From Bisgaardia hudsonensis (GTDB taxonomy: Bacteria > Pseudomonadota > Gammaproteobacteria > Enterobacterales > Pasteurellaceae), in assembly GCF_004345785.1 (NCBI RefSeq), contig NZ_SLXI01000003.1:62001-126000 (forward strand): 64,000 bases of DNA. Direction: 5' to 3'. The position numbers and the translations under genes were made by a program. Shown piece by piece: positions 11,747-21,858 of the stretch (the stretch's first letter is position 1; each line of letters starts with the position of its first letter). The notes beneath the pieces were generated by a model, which did not search any database, was not told where the DNA came from, and saw only the letters and a program-made list of their open reading frames with translations.

Positions 11747-12829
11747 CTAACGTAATTTAAGCGTAACTAGCCCAAATAAGACTAACACTAAAGAAATAAT
11801 CCAAAAACGAATGATTACTCTTGGTTCTGGCCACCCTTTTAATTCAAAGTGATGATGAATTGGTGCCATTCTAAAAATACGTTGTTTTCGTAATTTATAT
11901 GATCCTACTTGTAAAATCACAGAAAGGGTTTCCATAACAAAAACGCCCCCCATAATAACCAGTAAAAATTCTTGACGAACCAATACAGCAACAACACCTA
12001 ATGCTCCACCTAATGCTAATGAGCCAACATCCCCCATAAACACTTGAGCGGGATAAGTGTTAAACCATAAAAATCCCAATCCAGCACCAACAATTGCAGT
12101 ACAAAATACAACAAGTTCAGAGGTATATTTAATATAAGGAATATATAAATATTTAGACCATTCTATATTTCCTGTTGCCCAAGCAATTAATGCAAAAGCA
12201 GCCGCCACAAAAACTGTAGGCATAATAGCTAAACCATCTAATCCATCAGTTAGATTAACCGCATTGCTGGTACCTACAATAACAAAATAAGCAAGAACAA
12301 TATAAAAAATACCTAACTGAGGCATAATTTCTTTAAAAAATGGAACAACCAAACGGGTAGCATTAGTATCTTTACCCAGTAAATACATTCCAATAATGGC
12401 AATCAAAGCAATTGCAGATAACCAAAAATATTTCCAACGAGCAATCAAACCATCGGTATTTTTACGTGTAATTTTGCGATAATCATCAACAAAACCAACT
12501 GCTCCATAGCCAAACAGTACAAATAAACTAAACCAAATATAAGGATTAGCCAAATTAGCCCATAAAATTGTACTTACGCCTACGGAGAATAAAATCATCA
12601 CTCCGCCCATTGTCGGTGTGCCTTTTTTACTTAAATGACTTTCTGGACCATCATTACGAATTTCTTGTCCAAATTTTAATAATTGTAATCGCCTAATCAC
12701 ATAGGGACCAATTAATAATGATATAAACAATGCTGTTAATAATGCTAATGCCGAACGCACAGTAATATATGAAATAACATTAAAGCCACTATAAAATTGC
12801 TGTAAATATTCAGCGAACCAAACTAACAT
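11747..12829 (-). CDS. mraY: Phospho-N-acetylmuramoyl-pentapeptide transferase
   Basis: MraY moves phospho-MurNAc-pentapeptide onto undecaprenyl phosphate, forming lipid I in the inner membrane. The 360-residue length equals E. coli MraY. About ten membrane helices are present. Signature motifs include KKGTPTMGG, the VGFVDDYRK aspartate pair, [13 protein letters not shown] and [12 protein letters not shown]. Its start [18 protein letters not shown] is the family start and overlaps the end of murF by 20 bases. Confidence 0.97.
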   Translation of the reverse strand: MLVWFAEYLQQFYSGFNVISYITVRSALALLTALFISLLIGPYVIRRLQLLKFGQEIRNDGPESHLSKKGTPTMGGVMILFSVGVSTILWANLANPYIWFSLFVLFGYGAVGFVDDYRKITRKNTDGLIARWKYFWLSAIALIAIIGMYLLGKDTNATRLVVPFFKEIMPQLGIFYIVLAYFVIVGTSNAVNLTDGLDGLAIMPTVFVAAAFALIAWATGNIEWSKYLYIPYIKYTSELVVFCTAIVGAGLGFLWFNTYPAQVFMGDVGSLALGGALGVVAVLVRQEFLLVIMGGVFVMETLSVILQVGSYKLRKQRIFRMAPIHHHFELKGWPEPRVIIRFWIISLVLVLFGLVTLKLR

Positions 12830-14204
12830 TGAAAGCCCCTTCTAATGAATAGATCACATCTTCCATTTTCATTCGACGTGAACCTTTTGCCAATACCACC
12901 ACTTTTTGATTATTTTCTAATTTACTTTTAACTAAGTTAATCAATTCTAATAATAAATCTACTTTATCCTCAAAATGCTGACCATTTTTTACAGCCGAAA
13001 TAACCCGACTCTCTAAGCCAAAACTTATAATGATGTCAATATCGGATTGCTGAGTGTAGCTTGCTACTTGTTGATGACAATCTTTTGTTTTTTCACCCAA
13101 TTCAGCCATATCACCTACAACAAGAATACGACAACTATCTTTATATCCTGCTAATACACTAATTGCAGACTGTAAAGAATCAACATTAGCATTATAAGTA
13201 TCGTCTAATAACAATAAATTCTCACAAGGTTGAATAGGGTATAAACGGCCTTTTACCTGTGATTTTTTTTCTAAACCTTGTTTTACTTGTTGTAAAGTAG
13301 CGCCAACATTCATCGCCAAAGCAGTTGCTGCCAATGCATTACTGATATTATGTTTACCTAAATAAGGTAAATCAATTTCAACATTTCCACTTGGTGTATT
13401 CAAAATGAACGTTGCGCCTGATACGGTCAATAATATATTTTCTGCATAGTAATCAGCTTGAGAATTCACTAGTGAAAATGACCGCACTTTATGGCTAGCG
13501 ATGCTTGTTTTCCATTGTTCTAAATAATGGCAATCTAAATTAATTATTGCGACACCATTTTCAGATAAGCCTAAATAGATTTCCCCTTTTGCTTGAGCTA
13601 CCCCTGCGATACTACCAAAGCCTTCTAAATGTGCAGCTGCTACATTATTGACTAAAGCAACATCTGGATGGGTTAAATCTGTTGTATAAGCAATTTCACC
13701 AATATGATTCGCCCCTAGTTCAATTACTGCAAAACGATGTTGTTCAGTTAAACGTAGTAAAGTTAAAGGTACGCCAATATCATTATTAAAATTCCCTGAG
13801 GTAAATAATACATCGCTAGGATCTTGTACCATCTCTTGTAAAATAGCGGCAGTCATTTCCTTAACCGTAGTTTTTCCTGACGAACCTGTCATAGCAACGG
13901 TTTTAGGATTAATCGTTAACCTTAACCATTGAGCTAATTTACCTAAAGCTACTCGTGTATCTTTAACCACAATTTGTGGCACATTAACATCACATTGGTG
14001 ATCAACAATAATAGCCGTACAACCTTGTTGAATCGCTTGTGCAAGATAGTTATGAGCATCAAAATTTTCACCTTTTAATGCAAAAAACAAACCATCTTCT
14101 ACTGATATTCGGGTATCAGTACTAATATTTTCAACAAAAAGATCATTACCTATTAATTGACCATCTAAAATTTCTGCTATTTTTCTAAGGCTTAATTTAA
14201 TCAT
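12810..14204 (-). CDS. murF: UDP-MurNAc-tripeptide--D-alanyl-D-alanine ligase
   Basis: MurF attaches D-Ala-D-Ala to complete the UDP-MurNAc-pentapeptide. The P-loop [13 protein letters not shown] and the [12 protein letters not shown] segment are typical. I chose ATG 14204 (464 residues, [13 protein letters not shown], matching the E. coli MISVTLSQL start), one base after the murE stop. The in-frame codon at 14216 would add MANK and overlap murE. The gene contains an uptake sequence at 13481-13489. Confidence 0.95.
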   Translation of the reverse strand: MIKLSLRKIAEILDGQLIGNDLFVENISTDTRISVEDGLFFALKGENFDAHNYLAQAIQQGCTAIIVDHQCDVNVPQIVVKDTRVALGKLAQWLRLTINPKTVAMTGSSGKTTVKEMTAAILQEMVQDPSDVLFTSGNFNNDIGVPLTLLRLTEQHRFAVIELGANHIGEIAYTTDLTHPDVALVNNVAAAHLEGFGSIAGVAQAKGEIYLGLSENGVAIINLDCHYLEQWKTSIASHKVRSFSLVNSQADYYAENILLTVSGATFILNTPSGNVEIDLPYLGKHNISNALAATALAMNVGATLQQVKQGLEKKSQVKGRLYPIQPCENLLLLDDTYNANVDSLQSAISVLAGYKDSCRILVVGDMAELGEKTKDCHQQVASYTQQSDIDIIISFGLESRVISAVKNGQHFEDKVDLLLELINLVKSKLENNQKVVVLAKGSRRMKMEDVIYSLEGAFNVSLVR

Positions 14205-14205
14205 T

Positions 14206-15672
14206 TTATTTGCCAAATACTTTTCTTATGACTTCCTGATCCGAAAAATGATGTTTAGTTGTACCAATAATTTGATAATTTTCGTGACCTTTACCAGCCA
14301 CTAAAATAACATCATTTTCTACCGCACTTTCTAATGCATAAACAATTGCCTGCTCACGATGATGAATAACTTGAATATCTTGTGAATTTTTAAATCCCTT
14401 TAAAATATCTTCAATAATCATTTCGGGAGCTTCCGTTCTTGGATTATCATCAGTAATAATCACTTTATCCGCTAATTGCTCTGCTATTGTGGCCATTAAT
14501 GGACGTTTACCTGTATCACGATCACCACCACAACCAAAAATACACCATAATTTCCCTTTGCAATGTATTCTTGCTGCTTGTAATGCTTTTTCCAATGCGT
14601 CTGGCGTATGAGCATAATCAACGATGGCAGTTATACCTTGTTGAGAAGTTAGCATTTCCATACGACCACAAACACCTTGTAATCGTGCAACTGTTGCAAC
14701 TAATTCATCTAAGCCATAACCTAAAGAAAGTAAGGTTGCCATTACCAATAATAAATTATTTACATTAAATTCACCGATAAGTGCACTCTGTAATTGACCA
14801 TTTCCCCAGCTTGACTCAAACCTAATTGAAACACCCTGACCGCTAAATTGCAGTGCGGTTGCTTTTAACCATAATTGATGAGTAGGTTGATAATTAGCAT
14901 TACAGCTTACTGCAATAGCCTCTGGAAATTCATTTAACCATTGTTCTCCGACTTTATCATCAGCATTAATAATCTTATATTTACAATCAAGTTCTGCAAA
15001 TAAACGTTTTTTAGCCGAAGCATAATGTTCCATTGTATGATGATAATCTAAATGATCTCTGCTCAAATTAGTAAAAATACCAGCAGAAAAATGTAGCGCC
15101 TCTACTCTATGCTGAACTAAACCATGAGAAGAAACTTCAATCGCAGCAAAATCCGCATTTTCTTTCACAAAACGACTCAATGAGGATTGAATATCAACGG
15201 CAGATCCTGTGGTATTTACAGCCTCCTCGACTTTTCCATATAAACCATTACCAATAGTCCCCATCACTGCACTTTTATGACCAAGTATCGTTGTCCATTG
15301 AGCTAATAACTGAGCAATGGTTGTTTTACCATTTGTACCAGTTACACCAACAAGTGTTAATTTTTTGGAAGGAGATTGATAAAAGCAATCTGCAATTTTA
15401 GAAAGATTATATTGAAGAGAATAATACGCAATTAAAGGAACATTATTTGTATAAGATATTTGTAAGTGTTCTTCCAAAGAATCAGCCTCAAAAAGTACCG
15501 CACTAGCACCATTATTTATAGCTTGTGGAATAAATTTTCTAGCATCAAGTTGATGTCCCTTAATAGCGACGAAAAGACAGCCAGTCTTCACAGAGCGGCT
15601 GTCTAAAGTCATATCATTCAGCTCAACAATGTCATCCAGTTGAACATCTAATAATTCTGTTAATTTAGGCAT
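14206..15672 (-). CDS. murE: UDP-MurNAc-Ala-Glu--meso-diaminopimelate ligase
   Basis: MurE adds the third stem-peptide residue. The P-loop [14 protein letters not shown] and the C-terminal DDNPRTEAP motif are present. DNPR is the signature of enzymes that use meso-diaminopimelate rather than lysine. At 488 residues it is of normal length (E. coli 495). It lies 33 bases after ftsI. An uptake sequence lies at 14321-14329. Confidence 0.97.
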   Translation of the reverse strand: MPKLTELLDVQLDDIVELNDMTLDSRSVKTGCLFVAIKGHQLDARKFIPQAINNGASAVLFEADSLEEHLQISYTNNVPLIAYYSLQYNLSKIADCFYQSPSKKLTLVGVTGTNGKTTIAQLLAQWTTILGHKSAVMGTIGNGLYGKVEEAVNTTGSAVDIQSSLSRFVKENADFAAIEVSSHGLVQHRVEALHFSAGIFTNLSRDHLDYHHTMEHYASAKKRLFAELDCKYKIINADDKVGEQWLNEFPEAIAVSCNANYQPTHQLWLKATALQFSGQGVSIRFESSWGNGQLQSALIGEFNVNNLLLVMATLLSLGYGLDELVATVARLQGVCGRMEMLTSQQGITAIVDYAHTPDALEKALQAARIHCKGKLWCIFGCGGDRDTGKRPLMATIAEQLADKVIITDDNPRTEAPEMIIEDILKGFKNSQDIQVIHHREQAIVYALESAVENDVILVAGKGHENYQIIGTTKHHFSDQEVIRKVFGK

Positions 15673-15705
15673 AATATTTCACACTTAATATATTTCCCAT
15701 TAAAT

Positions 15706-17520
15706 CTAGTTAATACTTTTTGTCGGTAATTTTTTATCATTTAGATATACTGTTCGTCTGACCGTTTTTTGTTGATCATCTCGATCAGGCATTACATTAT
15801 TACTACGTAAAGCATATTCCATAATACTTGAAAAAACAGGTGCGGATACGGCTCCACCATAATATTTTCCAGCTTTCGGTTCATTAATAAGCACAACCAA
15901 CGCATAACGCGGATCTGAAATAGGTGCTAAACCTGCGGTAAAAGCAATATACTTATCAACATATTTACCCTTCTCTAATTTCTTAGCTGTACCTGTTTTT
16001 ACTCCAACACGATAGCCATCAACCATTGCGTGTTTATTTTTTATCGCCACTTTTTCTAAAATATTAACAATATCTTTAGTAATTTTTTCAGAAAAAACTC
16101 TATTTCCTATTACTGGCGGATCAACTTTGGTAATAGATAATGGTCGATAAATACCAAAGCTTCCTAAAGTAGCGTAAGCACGGGCAATTTGTAATGGCGT
16201 TGCATTAATACCATAACCAAAAGCAACATTAGCACGTTCAATATCAGACCAACGTTTACGATTGGCATTAAGAATTCCTGATTGCTCACCAATTAAACCT
16301 AAATTAGTTGCTTTTCCTAAGCCGATACTACCATAAGTATCCATTAGTACATTCGGAGGCATTCTAAGTGCAATACGGCTTACGCCTCGGTTACTAGAAT
16401 TTTCGAGTATTTCATCAAGGGTTTGTTTATCTCTTGGTGCAACATCTCTGATACTTGAACCATTCAAAACTAATGAGCTAGTATCAATAACTTCATTTCG
16501 GCGTACTGCATTACGCTCTAATGCAGTTAATACAACAAAAGGTTTAACCGTTGAACCTGGTTCAAATGTATCGGTTATCGCTCTATTTCGAGTAAACTCA
16601 GGTTTTAATCCCACCCTATTATTTGGATTATAAGAAGGGGCATTTGCCATTGCTAATACTTCTCCAGTACGTACATCAACCAAAACTGCCGTACCTGATT
16701 CTGCATTATTTTCTAATACTGCCTTTTTAATCTCACGATATACCACTGTCTGAAGTTTTTGATCAACACTTAAAATAACATCATTAGGTGAATGCATTTT
16801 TATATTTTCTATGTCTTCAACTACGTGACCAAAACGATCTCTTCGATAAGTTCTAGAGCCAGCTTTACCGATTAATAATGAATTAAAACTCTTCTCTACA
16901 CCTTCTATACCACGACCACTATCAACATCTGTATAACCAATCAAATGAGCAATTTCCTCACCTTTGGGATAAACCCGTTTATCTTCTTTTTTAACAACTA
17001 CACCCGTAATTTTTAGATCTTTTATGTAATCAGCAACTGTCGATGATACCTTTCTAGATAAATAAACAAAGCGAGACTTAGCATTACTTTCTATTTTCCT
17101 AATGACATTATGGTAAGGTATATCTAAGGATTTAGATAACATCTGCCAACGTTCTTTATCCTGTAACGAATGATGCTCAAAAATAAGTTTTGGATCGGCG
17201 GTTATGGAATACATTGGGACACTCGCAGCCAATAATTCACCATTACGATCTCGAATAGTCCCTCTAGGTGGTACCACTTTTTTCTTCGCCAATGTTCTTT
17301 TATCCGCCTCAGTAATTAACTCTGCTGAATTAATTACTTGAACATAAGTAGCTCGAACAATTAAGGACATTAAACACGACACAACAAAAATAATAATAAA
17401 ACTAAATCGTCCCCTTAAAAAACTTTTATCAAAAGTTATTTTAGGTTTATTGCGTTTAGCTTGACTAATATTTCGTTTTATATTGGTATTCTTCACTGAT
17501 TTTCTCGTGTCCTTAACCAT
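15706..17520 (-). CDS. ftsI: Penicillin-binding protein 3, septal transpeptidase
   Basis: FtsI crosslinks septal peptidoglycan in partnership with FtsW. A basic cytoplasmic tail and one membrane helix (about 38-58) precede the PBP dimerisation domain, with the [16 protein letters not shown] motif at about 83-98. The transpeptidase motifs are S323-T-V-K326, S375-S-N377 and K508-T-G510. The offsets from H. influenzae PBP3 are a constant four residues. At the places equivalent to H. influenzae R517 and N526, known as beta-lactam-susceptibility positions, this protein has Lys513 and Asp522. This comparison is from memory of the H. influenzae sequence. Confidence 0.97.
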   Translation of the reverse strand: MVKDTRKSVKNTNIKRNISQAKRNKPKITFDKSFLRGRFSFIIIFVVSCLMSLIVRATYVQVINSAELITEADKRTLAKKKVVPPRGTIRDRNGELLAASVPMYSITADPKLIFEHHSLQDKERWQMLSKSLDIPYHNVIRKIESNAKSRFVYLSRKVSSTVADYIKDLKITGVVVKKEDKRVYPKGEEIAHLIGYTDVDSGRGIEGVEKSFNSLLIGKAGSRTYRRDRFGHVVEDIENIKMHSPNDVILSVDQKLQTVVYREIKKAVLENNAESGTAVLVDVRTGEVLAMANAPSYNPNNRVGLKPEFTRNRAITDTFEPGSTVKPFVVLTALERNAVRRNEVIDTSSLVLNGSSIRDVAPRDKQTLDEILENSSNRGVSRIALRMPPNVLMDTYGSIGLGKATNLGLIGEQSGILNANRKRWSDIERANVAFGYGINATPLQIARAYATLGSFGIYRPLSITKVDPPVIGNRVFSEKITKDIVNILEKVAIKNKHAMVDGYRVGVKTGTAKKLEKGKYVDKYIAFTAGLAPISDPRYALVVLINEPKAGKYYGGAVSAPVFSSIMEYALRSNNVMPDRDDQQKTVRRTVYLNDKKLPTKSIN

Positions 17521-17528
17521 ATTCGCAC

Positions 17529-17849
17529 CTATTCAATAAGTATCACTTCTTTTTCTGGCTGAATTTTTTCCATATTTAATTTAAATTTTGCAATCGCTTC
17601 TATTCTTGTATTATCTGTTAACGTCACTTCTTCTAACTGCAAATTCCTAAATTCATTCTGAATCGCTTGTCGCTGTAACAATAAATTTTCTTTTTCTATA
17701 ACCAACAATCTTGTTTGGTAGGTCATCCATATTGTGCCAATAGCAGAACAAAAAACAGCTAAAACAAGCACGATCAACAACTTATTATCACGAAATAAAT
17801 CATCAATAACTATTTTTAACAACGGATAACGCTCTGATGAATCTAACAT
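17529..17849 (-). CDS. ftsL: Cell division protein FtsL
   Basis: FtsL is a small bitopic membrane protein that forms a coiled-coil complex with FtsB and FtsQ and activates FtsWI. The 106-residue protein has a cytoplasmic N-terminus, a membrane helix (about 25-45) and a periplasmic heptad-rich helix ([20 protein letters not shown]). Identification rests on this layout and the invariant place between rsmH and ftsI, because FtsL sequences diverge. Its start overlaps the rsmH stop by one base. Confidence 0.93.
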   Translation of the reverse strand: MLDSSERYPLLKIVIDDLFRDNKLLIVLVLAVFCSAIGTIWMTYQTRLLVIEKENLLLQRQAIQNEFRNLQLEEVTLTDNTRIEAIAKFKLNMEKIQPEKEVILIE

Positions 17850-18814
17850 TATATTTTTTCCGCTACTCTTAATACTGCACTTCTAGAACGACTATTAACT
17901 TGAATTTCTTGCTCTGTCGGCATAATTGCTTTACCAATAATTTTCAGTGTTTGATTACGTTGAATCTGATCTTCTCGTAAAGGTAATCCTTTTGGTACTA
18001 CATCGCCCTTACTTTGTTTACGCATAAAATGCTTAACCATACGATCTTCCAAAGAATGAAAACTAATAACAGACAAGCGCCCTTTAGGAGCAAGCACCGC
18101 CACAGCCGCGACTAAAACCTGTTCCAACTCATCTAATTCTGAATTAATAAAAATTCTAATTGCTTGAAAACTACGAGTTGCTGGGTGTTTATGCTTATCT
18201 TTAAAAGGAACAGAATTAGCAATTAAATTAGCTAATTGTAAAGTACTATTTAATGGGTCTTTGCCATTCTGTAACGCATTTTTATTATAATTAACGATAG
18301 ATTGAGCAATACGTTTTGCAAAACGTTCCTCACCAAAAGTTTTTAACACCCAAGATAAATCTTGCTCTGAAACTTGTTGTAGCCATTCGCTAGCTGATAA
18401 TCCCTGTGTTGTATCCATTCTCATATCTAATGGACCATCTCTCATAAAACTAAAGCCACGCTCGGCCTCATCTAATTGCGGTGATGAAACCCCAAGATCG
18501 AGTAAAATTCCATCTATTTTTCCAACTAATCCAAGTTTTTCACAAATTTGAGGTATTTCAGAAAAACTATTATGTTCTATATGAAAACGCGGATCTTCTA
18601 TCTTTTTAGCTTCAGCTATCGCTCGAGGATCACGATCAATAGCAATTAATCGTCCTTGTTTTGAAAGTTTAGATAAAATATAACGAGAATGTCCACCACG
18701 ACCAAATGTACCATCAATATAAATACCATTGTCCTTCAAACATAGACCTTCTACTGCTTCATTTAATAAAACAGTAAAGTGTTCCGATGATGAAAAAACA
18801 TTCTGTATAGTCAT
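17849..18814 (-). CDS. rsmH: 16S rRNA (cytosine(1402)-N4)-methyltransferase
   Basis: RsmH (MraW) methylates N4 of C1402 in the decoding centre of 16S rRNA using S-adenosylmethionine. Visible family motifs include [13 protein letters not shown] at the N-terminus, [12 protein letters not shown] (SAM-binding loop), [29 protein letters not shown] and the C-terminal SFHSLEDR. The 321-residue length is close to E. coli (313). Two hairpins separate it from mraZ, so it may have partly independent expression. Confidence 0.97.
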   Translation of the reverse strand: MTIQNVFSSSEHFTVLLNEAVEGLCLKDNGIYIDGTFGRGGHSRYILSKLSKQGRLIAIDRDPRAIAEAKKIEDPRFHIEHNSFSEIPQICEKLGLVGKIDGILLDLGVSSPQLDEAERGFSFMRDGPLDMRMDTTQGLSASEWLQQVSEQDLSWVLKTFGEERFAKRIAQSIVNYNKNALQNGKDPLNSTLQLANLIANSVPFKDKHKHPATRSFQAIRIFINSELDELEQVLVAAVAVLAPKGRLSVISFHSLEDRMVKHFMRKQSKGDVVPKGLPLREDQIQRNQTLKIIGKAIMPTEQEIQVNSRSRSAVLRVAEKI

Positions 18815-18848
18815 TATTAACCTAGTGATAATTAATTATATTTTGAGT

Positions 18849-18871
18849 AAAGCGGTGGATTACACCGCTTT
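18849..18871. terminator. Terminator-like hairpin between mraZ and rsmH
   Basis: AAAGCGGTG (18849-18857) and CACCGCTTT (18863-18871) form a perfect 9-bp stem around a 5-base loop. On the minus strand, the direction of the operon, only a mixed AC-rich stretch follows, so termination in the operon would be partial at best. On the plus strand ATTTTG follows. Confidence 0.4.
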
Positions 18872-18884
18872 ATTTTGCTAGTAC

Positions 18885-18900
18885 GACTGTTAGTACAGTC
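18885..18900. promoter_or_regulatory. Second hairpin between mraZ and rsmH
   Basis: GACTGT and ACAGTC (18885-18890, 18895-18900) form a perfect 6-bp stem with a TAGT loop, directly after the mraZ stop. With the neighbouring 9-bp hairpin it makes a tandem structured leader for rsmH. Its role (processing site, attenuation or protein binding) is not evident. Confidence 0.35.
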
Positions 18901-18915
18901 ATCTTATTGTATTAC

Positions 18916-19374
18916 TTATATGGATAGAGAATGCAGTGCTTCAGAAGTAGAAAGCTTACCGCTATAGCCTAACGTAATATCTTTTTCTATCTGAGCTTGC
19001 CATTCAGACTCGCTCCAAATTTCAAATTTATTTAATTGTCCAACCAACATAATGGTTTTATCTAACTTTGCATACTGACGAAGTAAAGAACTTAATAATA
19101 CTCGCCCACTTTTATCTAACTCACATTCAGTAGCATATCCTAACATCACTCTCTTCACGCTACTCTGTAAATCATCAAAATCAGATAAAGCTAATAATTT
19201 TTGTTCTACCATTTCCCATTCAGTTAAAGGATAAAGTAGTAAACAAGGTTTACGAACATCTGCAGTACATACCATTTGACCTTGATCATTTTCAAAGATC
19301 TCTGGACGATAACGAGTAGGAATTGCCATTCGTCCCTTTGAATCTAGATTGATCGCTGATGCACCACGAAACAT
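18916..19374 (-). CDS. mraZ: Transcriptional regulator MraZ
   Basis: MraZ is an AbrB/SpoVT-like ring-forming DNA-binding protein that represses its own dcw operon in E. coli. The 152-residue protein has the two family repeats, [14 protein letters not shown] near the N-terminus and [17 protein letters not shown] in the second half, each with the DxxxR core. It is the first gene of the cluster. Three 10-bp-spaced GTGGT boxes upstream fit the known MraZ operator style of repeated TGGG-type boxes. Confidence 0.96.
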   Translation of the reverse strand: MFRGASAINLDSKGRMAIPTRYRPEIFENDQGQMVCTADVRKPCLLLYPLTEWEMVEQKLLALSDFDDLQSSVKRVMLGYATECELDKSGRVLLSSLLRQYAKLDKTIMLVGQLNKFEIWSESEWQAQIEKDITLGYSGKLSTSEALHSLSI

Positions 19375-19833
19375 CTCATTGCCTTAATTATTTATGCAAA
19401 AATAGTTTAAAATGAAAAACCACACTTAATTTGGAAAAATTTACCACAAAAAACCACTTTTCACCACCCGAAAGTGTATTATTTGTTAAATAAAGTTGCA
19501 AGTATTTTAAAAGTTATGATTGTAAAGTTTTGTAAGTTTTAATAGAAAAGAAACTTTTAGGTAGGAAAAAAGACATAACATATCCAAATAAAAAATTATC
19601 GTTATTTTAAAACTAAAAATCACTAAAAAATTAACCGCACTTTTACTCTGTAAAATGATAGACACCACAGAAAAGAAATATATCTAAAGCTCTTTATTAA
19701 ATCATAGAAAATATATATAACACTATGGATTAAAAGTAAATTTCTTTCTATAAACATAAAAATTATATTGATATTTTTCCATATTAAATTAGAATTAGAT
19801 CGCATTTTAACTGTTTAATAAAAAGAGGTTTTT
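19375..19833. other. 459-bp divergent gap between mraZ and the cstA-like gene
   Basis: This gap holds the mraZ leader with the phased boxes, a perfect uptake sequence (ACCGCACTT, 19634-19642) and the AAGAGG ribosome-binding site of the cstA-like gene at about 19822. A 60-codon open frame on the minus strand (19623-19805) is AT-rich and lacks support as a gene. No CRP-type palindrome was seen. Confidence 0.6.
19443..19467 (-). promoter_or_regulatory. Candidate MraZ operator: three phased boxes
   Basis: On the minus strand GTGGT occurs at three starts exactly 10 bases apart (plus-strand ACCAC at 19443, 19453 and 19463), and a fourth copy is at 19419-19423. E. coli MraZ is known to bind three direct TGGGN repeats at 10-bp spacing upstream of mraZ. 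The spacing and location match; the box sequence is slightly different. Confidence 0.65.
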
Positions 19834-21519
19834 ATGAATGCTGTATGGCTTATGTTAGTCGGTTTTGCCGCCTTTGGCTTTGGTTGGTTCATTTATTCAC
19901 GCTTCTATGCTTCAAAGGTCTTAGAGCTTGATGATAAATTTGTTACACCTGCACATCAATATAGGGATAATGTAGATTTCGTCCCTGCAAATAAATTTGT
20001 TCTCTGGGGACACCATTTTACTGCTGTTGCCGGTGCGGCACCAATAGTTGGTCCAGCCATTGCTGTTCAGTGGGGCTGGCTTCCTGCATTTTTATGGGTT
20101 GTTCTTGGCACTATCTTTTTTGCTGGTATCCATGATACTTCAGCACTTTGGGCAAGTGTGAAAAACGAAGGTAAAAGTATAGGAACGATATGTACACGCT
20201 TTGTAGGAAACAAAGTTGGTCAACTTTTCATGGTGGTTATATTCCTAGTACTATTAATGGTAAATGGTGCCTTTGGTGTAATTATCGCTAAAGAAAGTGT
20301 CGAACATACAAGTACAATTATTCCTGCTTGGGGTGCTGTTGTGATAGCACTACTAATGGGGCAAGCTATGTACAAGTTTAAAATGAAACTTGTTCCAGTT
20401 ACTATTGTTGCAGTTATCGCACTTTATGCACTTGTTCCTCTTGGTGTCGCTGTACCAGTAAGTTTACCTGATTCTCTATTTGGGCTTAACCAAAACGCTC
20501 AATGGGTTGTTTTACTTTATATTTATGCTGGTATCGCTTCGATCCTTCCAGTATGGGCATTATTACAACCTAGAGATTATGTAAATGGCATTCAGCTTTT
20601 TGTTGGCTTAATATTACTATATGCAAGTATTATTATCGTACACCCAGATGTCTCTGCACCAAGTATTATACCTGCAATTACGGATAATCCAGGTGGGTGG
20701 CATATGTTAGTTCCTGTTCTTTTCATTACAGTTGCTTGTGGAGCAATAAGTGGCTTCCACGGGATAGTAAGTTCAGGCACAACCTCAAAACAAGTTGATA
20801 AAATGAAAGATGTTCGTTTTGTTGGCTATTTAGGTGCAATGGGTGAAGGTTCTTTAGCGCTAGCAACTATTATTGCTTGTGTAGCAGGTTTAAGCCTTGT
20901 CAATGCGGACTTAAGTATAGATACTTGGGCTAATTTATACAAAGGTGGAGTGGCTAGCTTCGTATCTGGTGGTGGTGCTATCATTTATGAAGGTCTTGGT
21001 ATTCCAAGAGAAGCTAGTGCAACTTTACTTTCTCTTATGGTTATTCTTTTTGCTGCAACCACAATGGATGCAGGCATCCGTCTTCAAAGATATATCATTC
21101 AAGAATGGGGCGATATCTATAATATCAGTTTCTTAAGAGGTAAGGGTGTAGCGACTATCGTTGCAGTAGCAACTTCTTTTGCTATCTCAATGAATGGTGT
21201 AAGTGATGGTAAAGTGGCAATTTGGCCATTGTTTGGTGCAACAAACCAATTACTAGCAAGCCTTACTCTTATGGTTACAGCAGTTATCTTGCTAAAATCT
21301 AAAAAATTTAGTGGTAGCCTTGTGGTACTTGTGCCAATGAGTTTCATACTTATTATGAGTTTCTGGGGTGCAATTATAAAATTAGGCGACTACTACAGTG
21401 CTGAAAATTATCTACTTACAACGCTAAATGCAATTGTTATAGTGGTAACATTGCTTGTTGTGTTATCTGCACTTAAAGTTATTAGTCAAATTTTATCAGA
21501 GAAAAAAGCCTCTGCTTAA
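19834..21519 (+). CDS. CstA-family carbon starvation/pyruvate-type transporter (short form)
   Basis: This is a polytopic inner-membrane protein of the CstA family, whose characterised members take up pyruvate or peptides. It starts with the family hallmark helix (LVGFAAFGFGWFIYSRF), followed by the DFVPANKFVLWGHHFTAVAGAAPIVGPAIA motif region and AGIHDTSALWASVKNEGKS. Fifteen or so hydrophobic segments are visible. At 561 residues it lacks much of the C-terminal part of E. coli CstA (about 700). The neighbours are a Cys-tailed mini-protein and an ArsA-like ATPase on the same strand. The substrate cannot be assigned. No uptake sequence lies in the unit. Confidence 0.85.
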   Translation: MNAVWLMLVGFAAFGFGWFIYSRFYASKVLELDDKFVTPAHQYRDNVDFVPANKFVLWGHHFTAVAGAAPIVGPAIAVQWGWLPAFLWVVLGTIFFAGIHDTSALWASVKNEGKSIGTICTRFVGNKVGQLFMVVIFLVLLMVNGAFGVIIAKESVEHTSTIIPAWGAVVIALLMGQAMYKFKMKLVPVTIVAVIALYALVPLGVAVPVSLPDSLFGLNQNAQWVVLLYIYAGIASILPVWALLQPRDYVNGIQLFVGLILLYASIIIVHPDVSAPSIIPAITDNPGGWHMLVPVLFITVACGAISGFHGIVSSGTTSKQVDKMKDVRFVGYLGAMGEGSLALATIIACVAGLSLVNADLSIDTWANLYKGGVASFVSGGGAIIYEGLGIPREASATLLSLMVILFAATTMDAGIRLQRYIIQEWGDIYNISFLRGKGVATIVAVATSFAISMNGVSDGKVAIWPLFGATNQLLASLTLMVTAVILLKSKKFSGSLVVLVPMSFILIMSFWGAIIKLGDYYSAENYLLTTLNAIVIVVTLLVVLSALKVISQILSEKKASA

Positions 21520-21525
21520 CTCCCT

Positions 21526-21565
21526 AATCCTGTCTTGTTATTTAGAGCAAGGCAGGATTTTTCTA
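21526..21565 (+). terminator. Strong intrinsic terminator inside the cstA-like operon
   Basis: AATCCTGTCTTG (21526-21537) pairs with CAAGGCAGGATT (21548-21559) as a 12-bp stem with one G-U pair, followed by a T run. It lies between the cstA-like gene and the next gene, whose AAGGA ribosome-binding site follows at once. Downstream expression should be reduced or conditional on read-through. Confidence 0.8.
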
Positions 21566-21577
21566 AGGAATAAATAA

Positions 21578-21844
21578 ATGATAAAAAAAATCCTTCGATT
21601 TTCGGAAGAATTGGAGCGTTTTTATGTCGGAATGCATAAAAGTGCCATAATGAAAGAAAATGCTGAAATTGATGATTTTTTTATGATTATCGCTTTCAGT
21701 GAAATTTATGGTATTGAAAATCCATATTCACTTTATACACTTGAAATGCTTCCCGCTCTAATGCCGAGATTCCATCGTTGGCACCAAAAGGTCGGGCTAA
21801 AACACGCGTTTTTTGAAAATTTTCCATGCAGTTGTTGTTGCTAA
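21578..21844 (+). CDS. Small Cys-tailed protein (cory-CC-star type)
   Basis: This is an 88-residue protein without signal peptide or membrane helix. It has a charged N-terminal helix (IKKILRFSEELERFYVG), a middle motif MPRFHRWHQKVG and the unusual C-terminal tail FPCSCCC, with four of the last five residues cysteine. The size, tail and position beside CstA- and ArsA-type genes fit the family called cory-CC-star protein, whose function is unknown to me. A tail like this suggests metal or thiol chemistry, but that is inference. The start follows a good AAGGA site. Confidence 0.75.
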   Translation: MIKKILRFSEELERFYVGMHKSAIMKENAEIDDFFMIIAFSEIYGIENPYSLYTLEMLPALMPRFHRWHQKVGLKHAFFENFPCSCCC

Positions 21845-21858
21845 AGTAAAGGGTTGAT

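Noticed and set aside
19623-19805. 60-codon minus-strand open frame in the mraZ/cstA gap
   Set aside because: AT-rich, no good ribosome-binding site, contains an uptake sequence, and no recognisable protein features. Open by chance.
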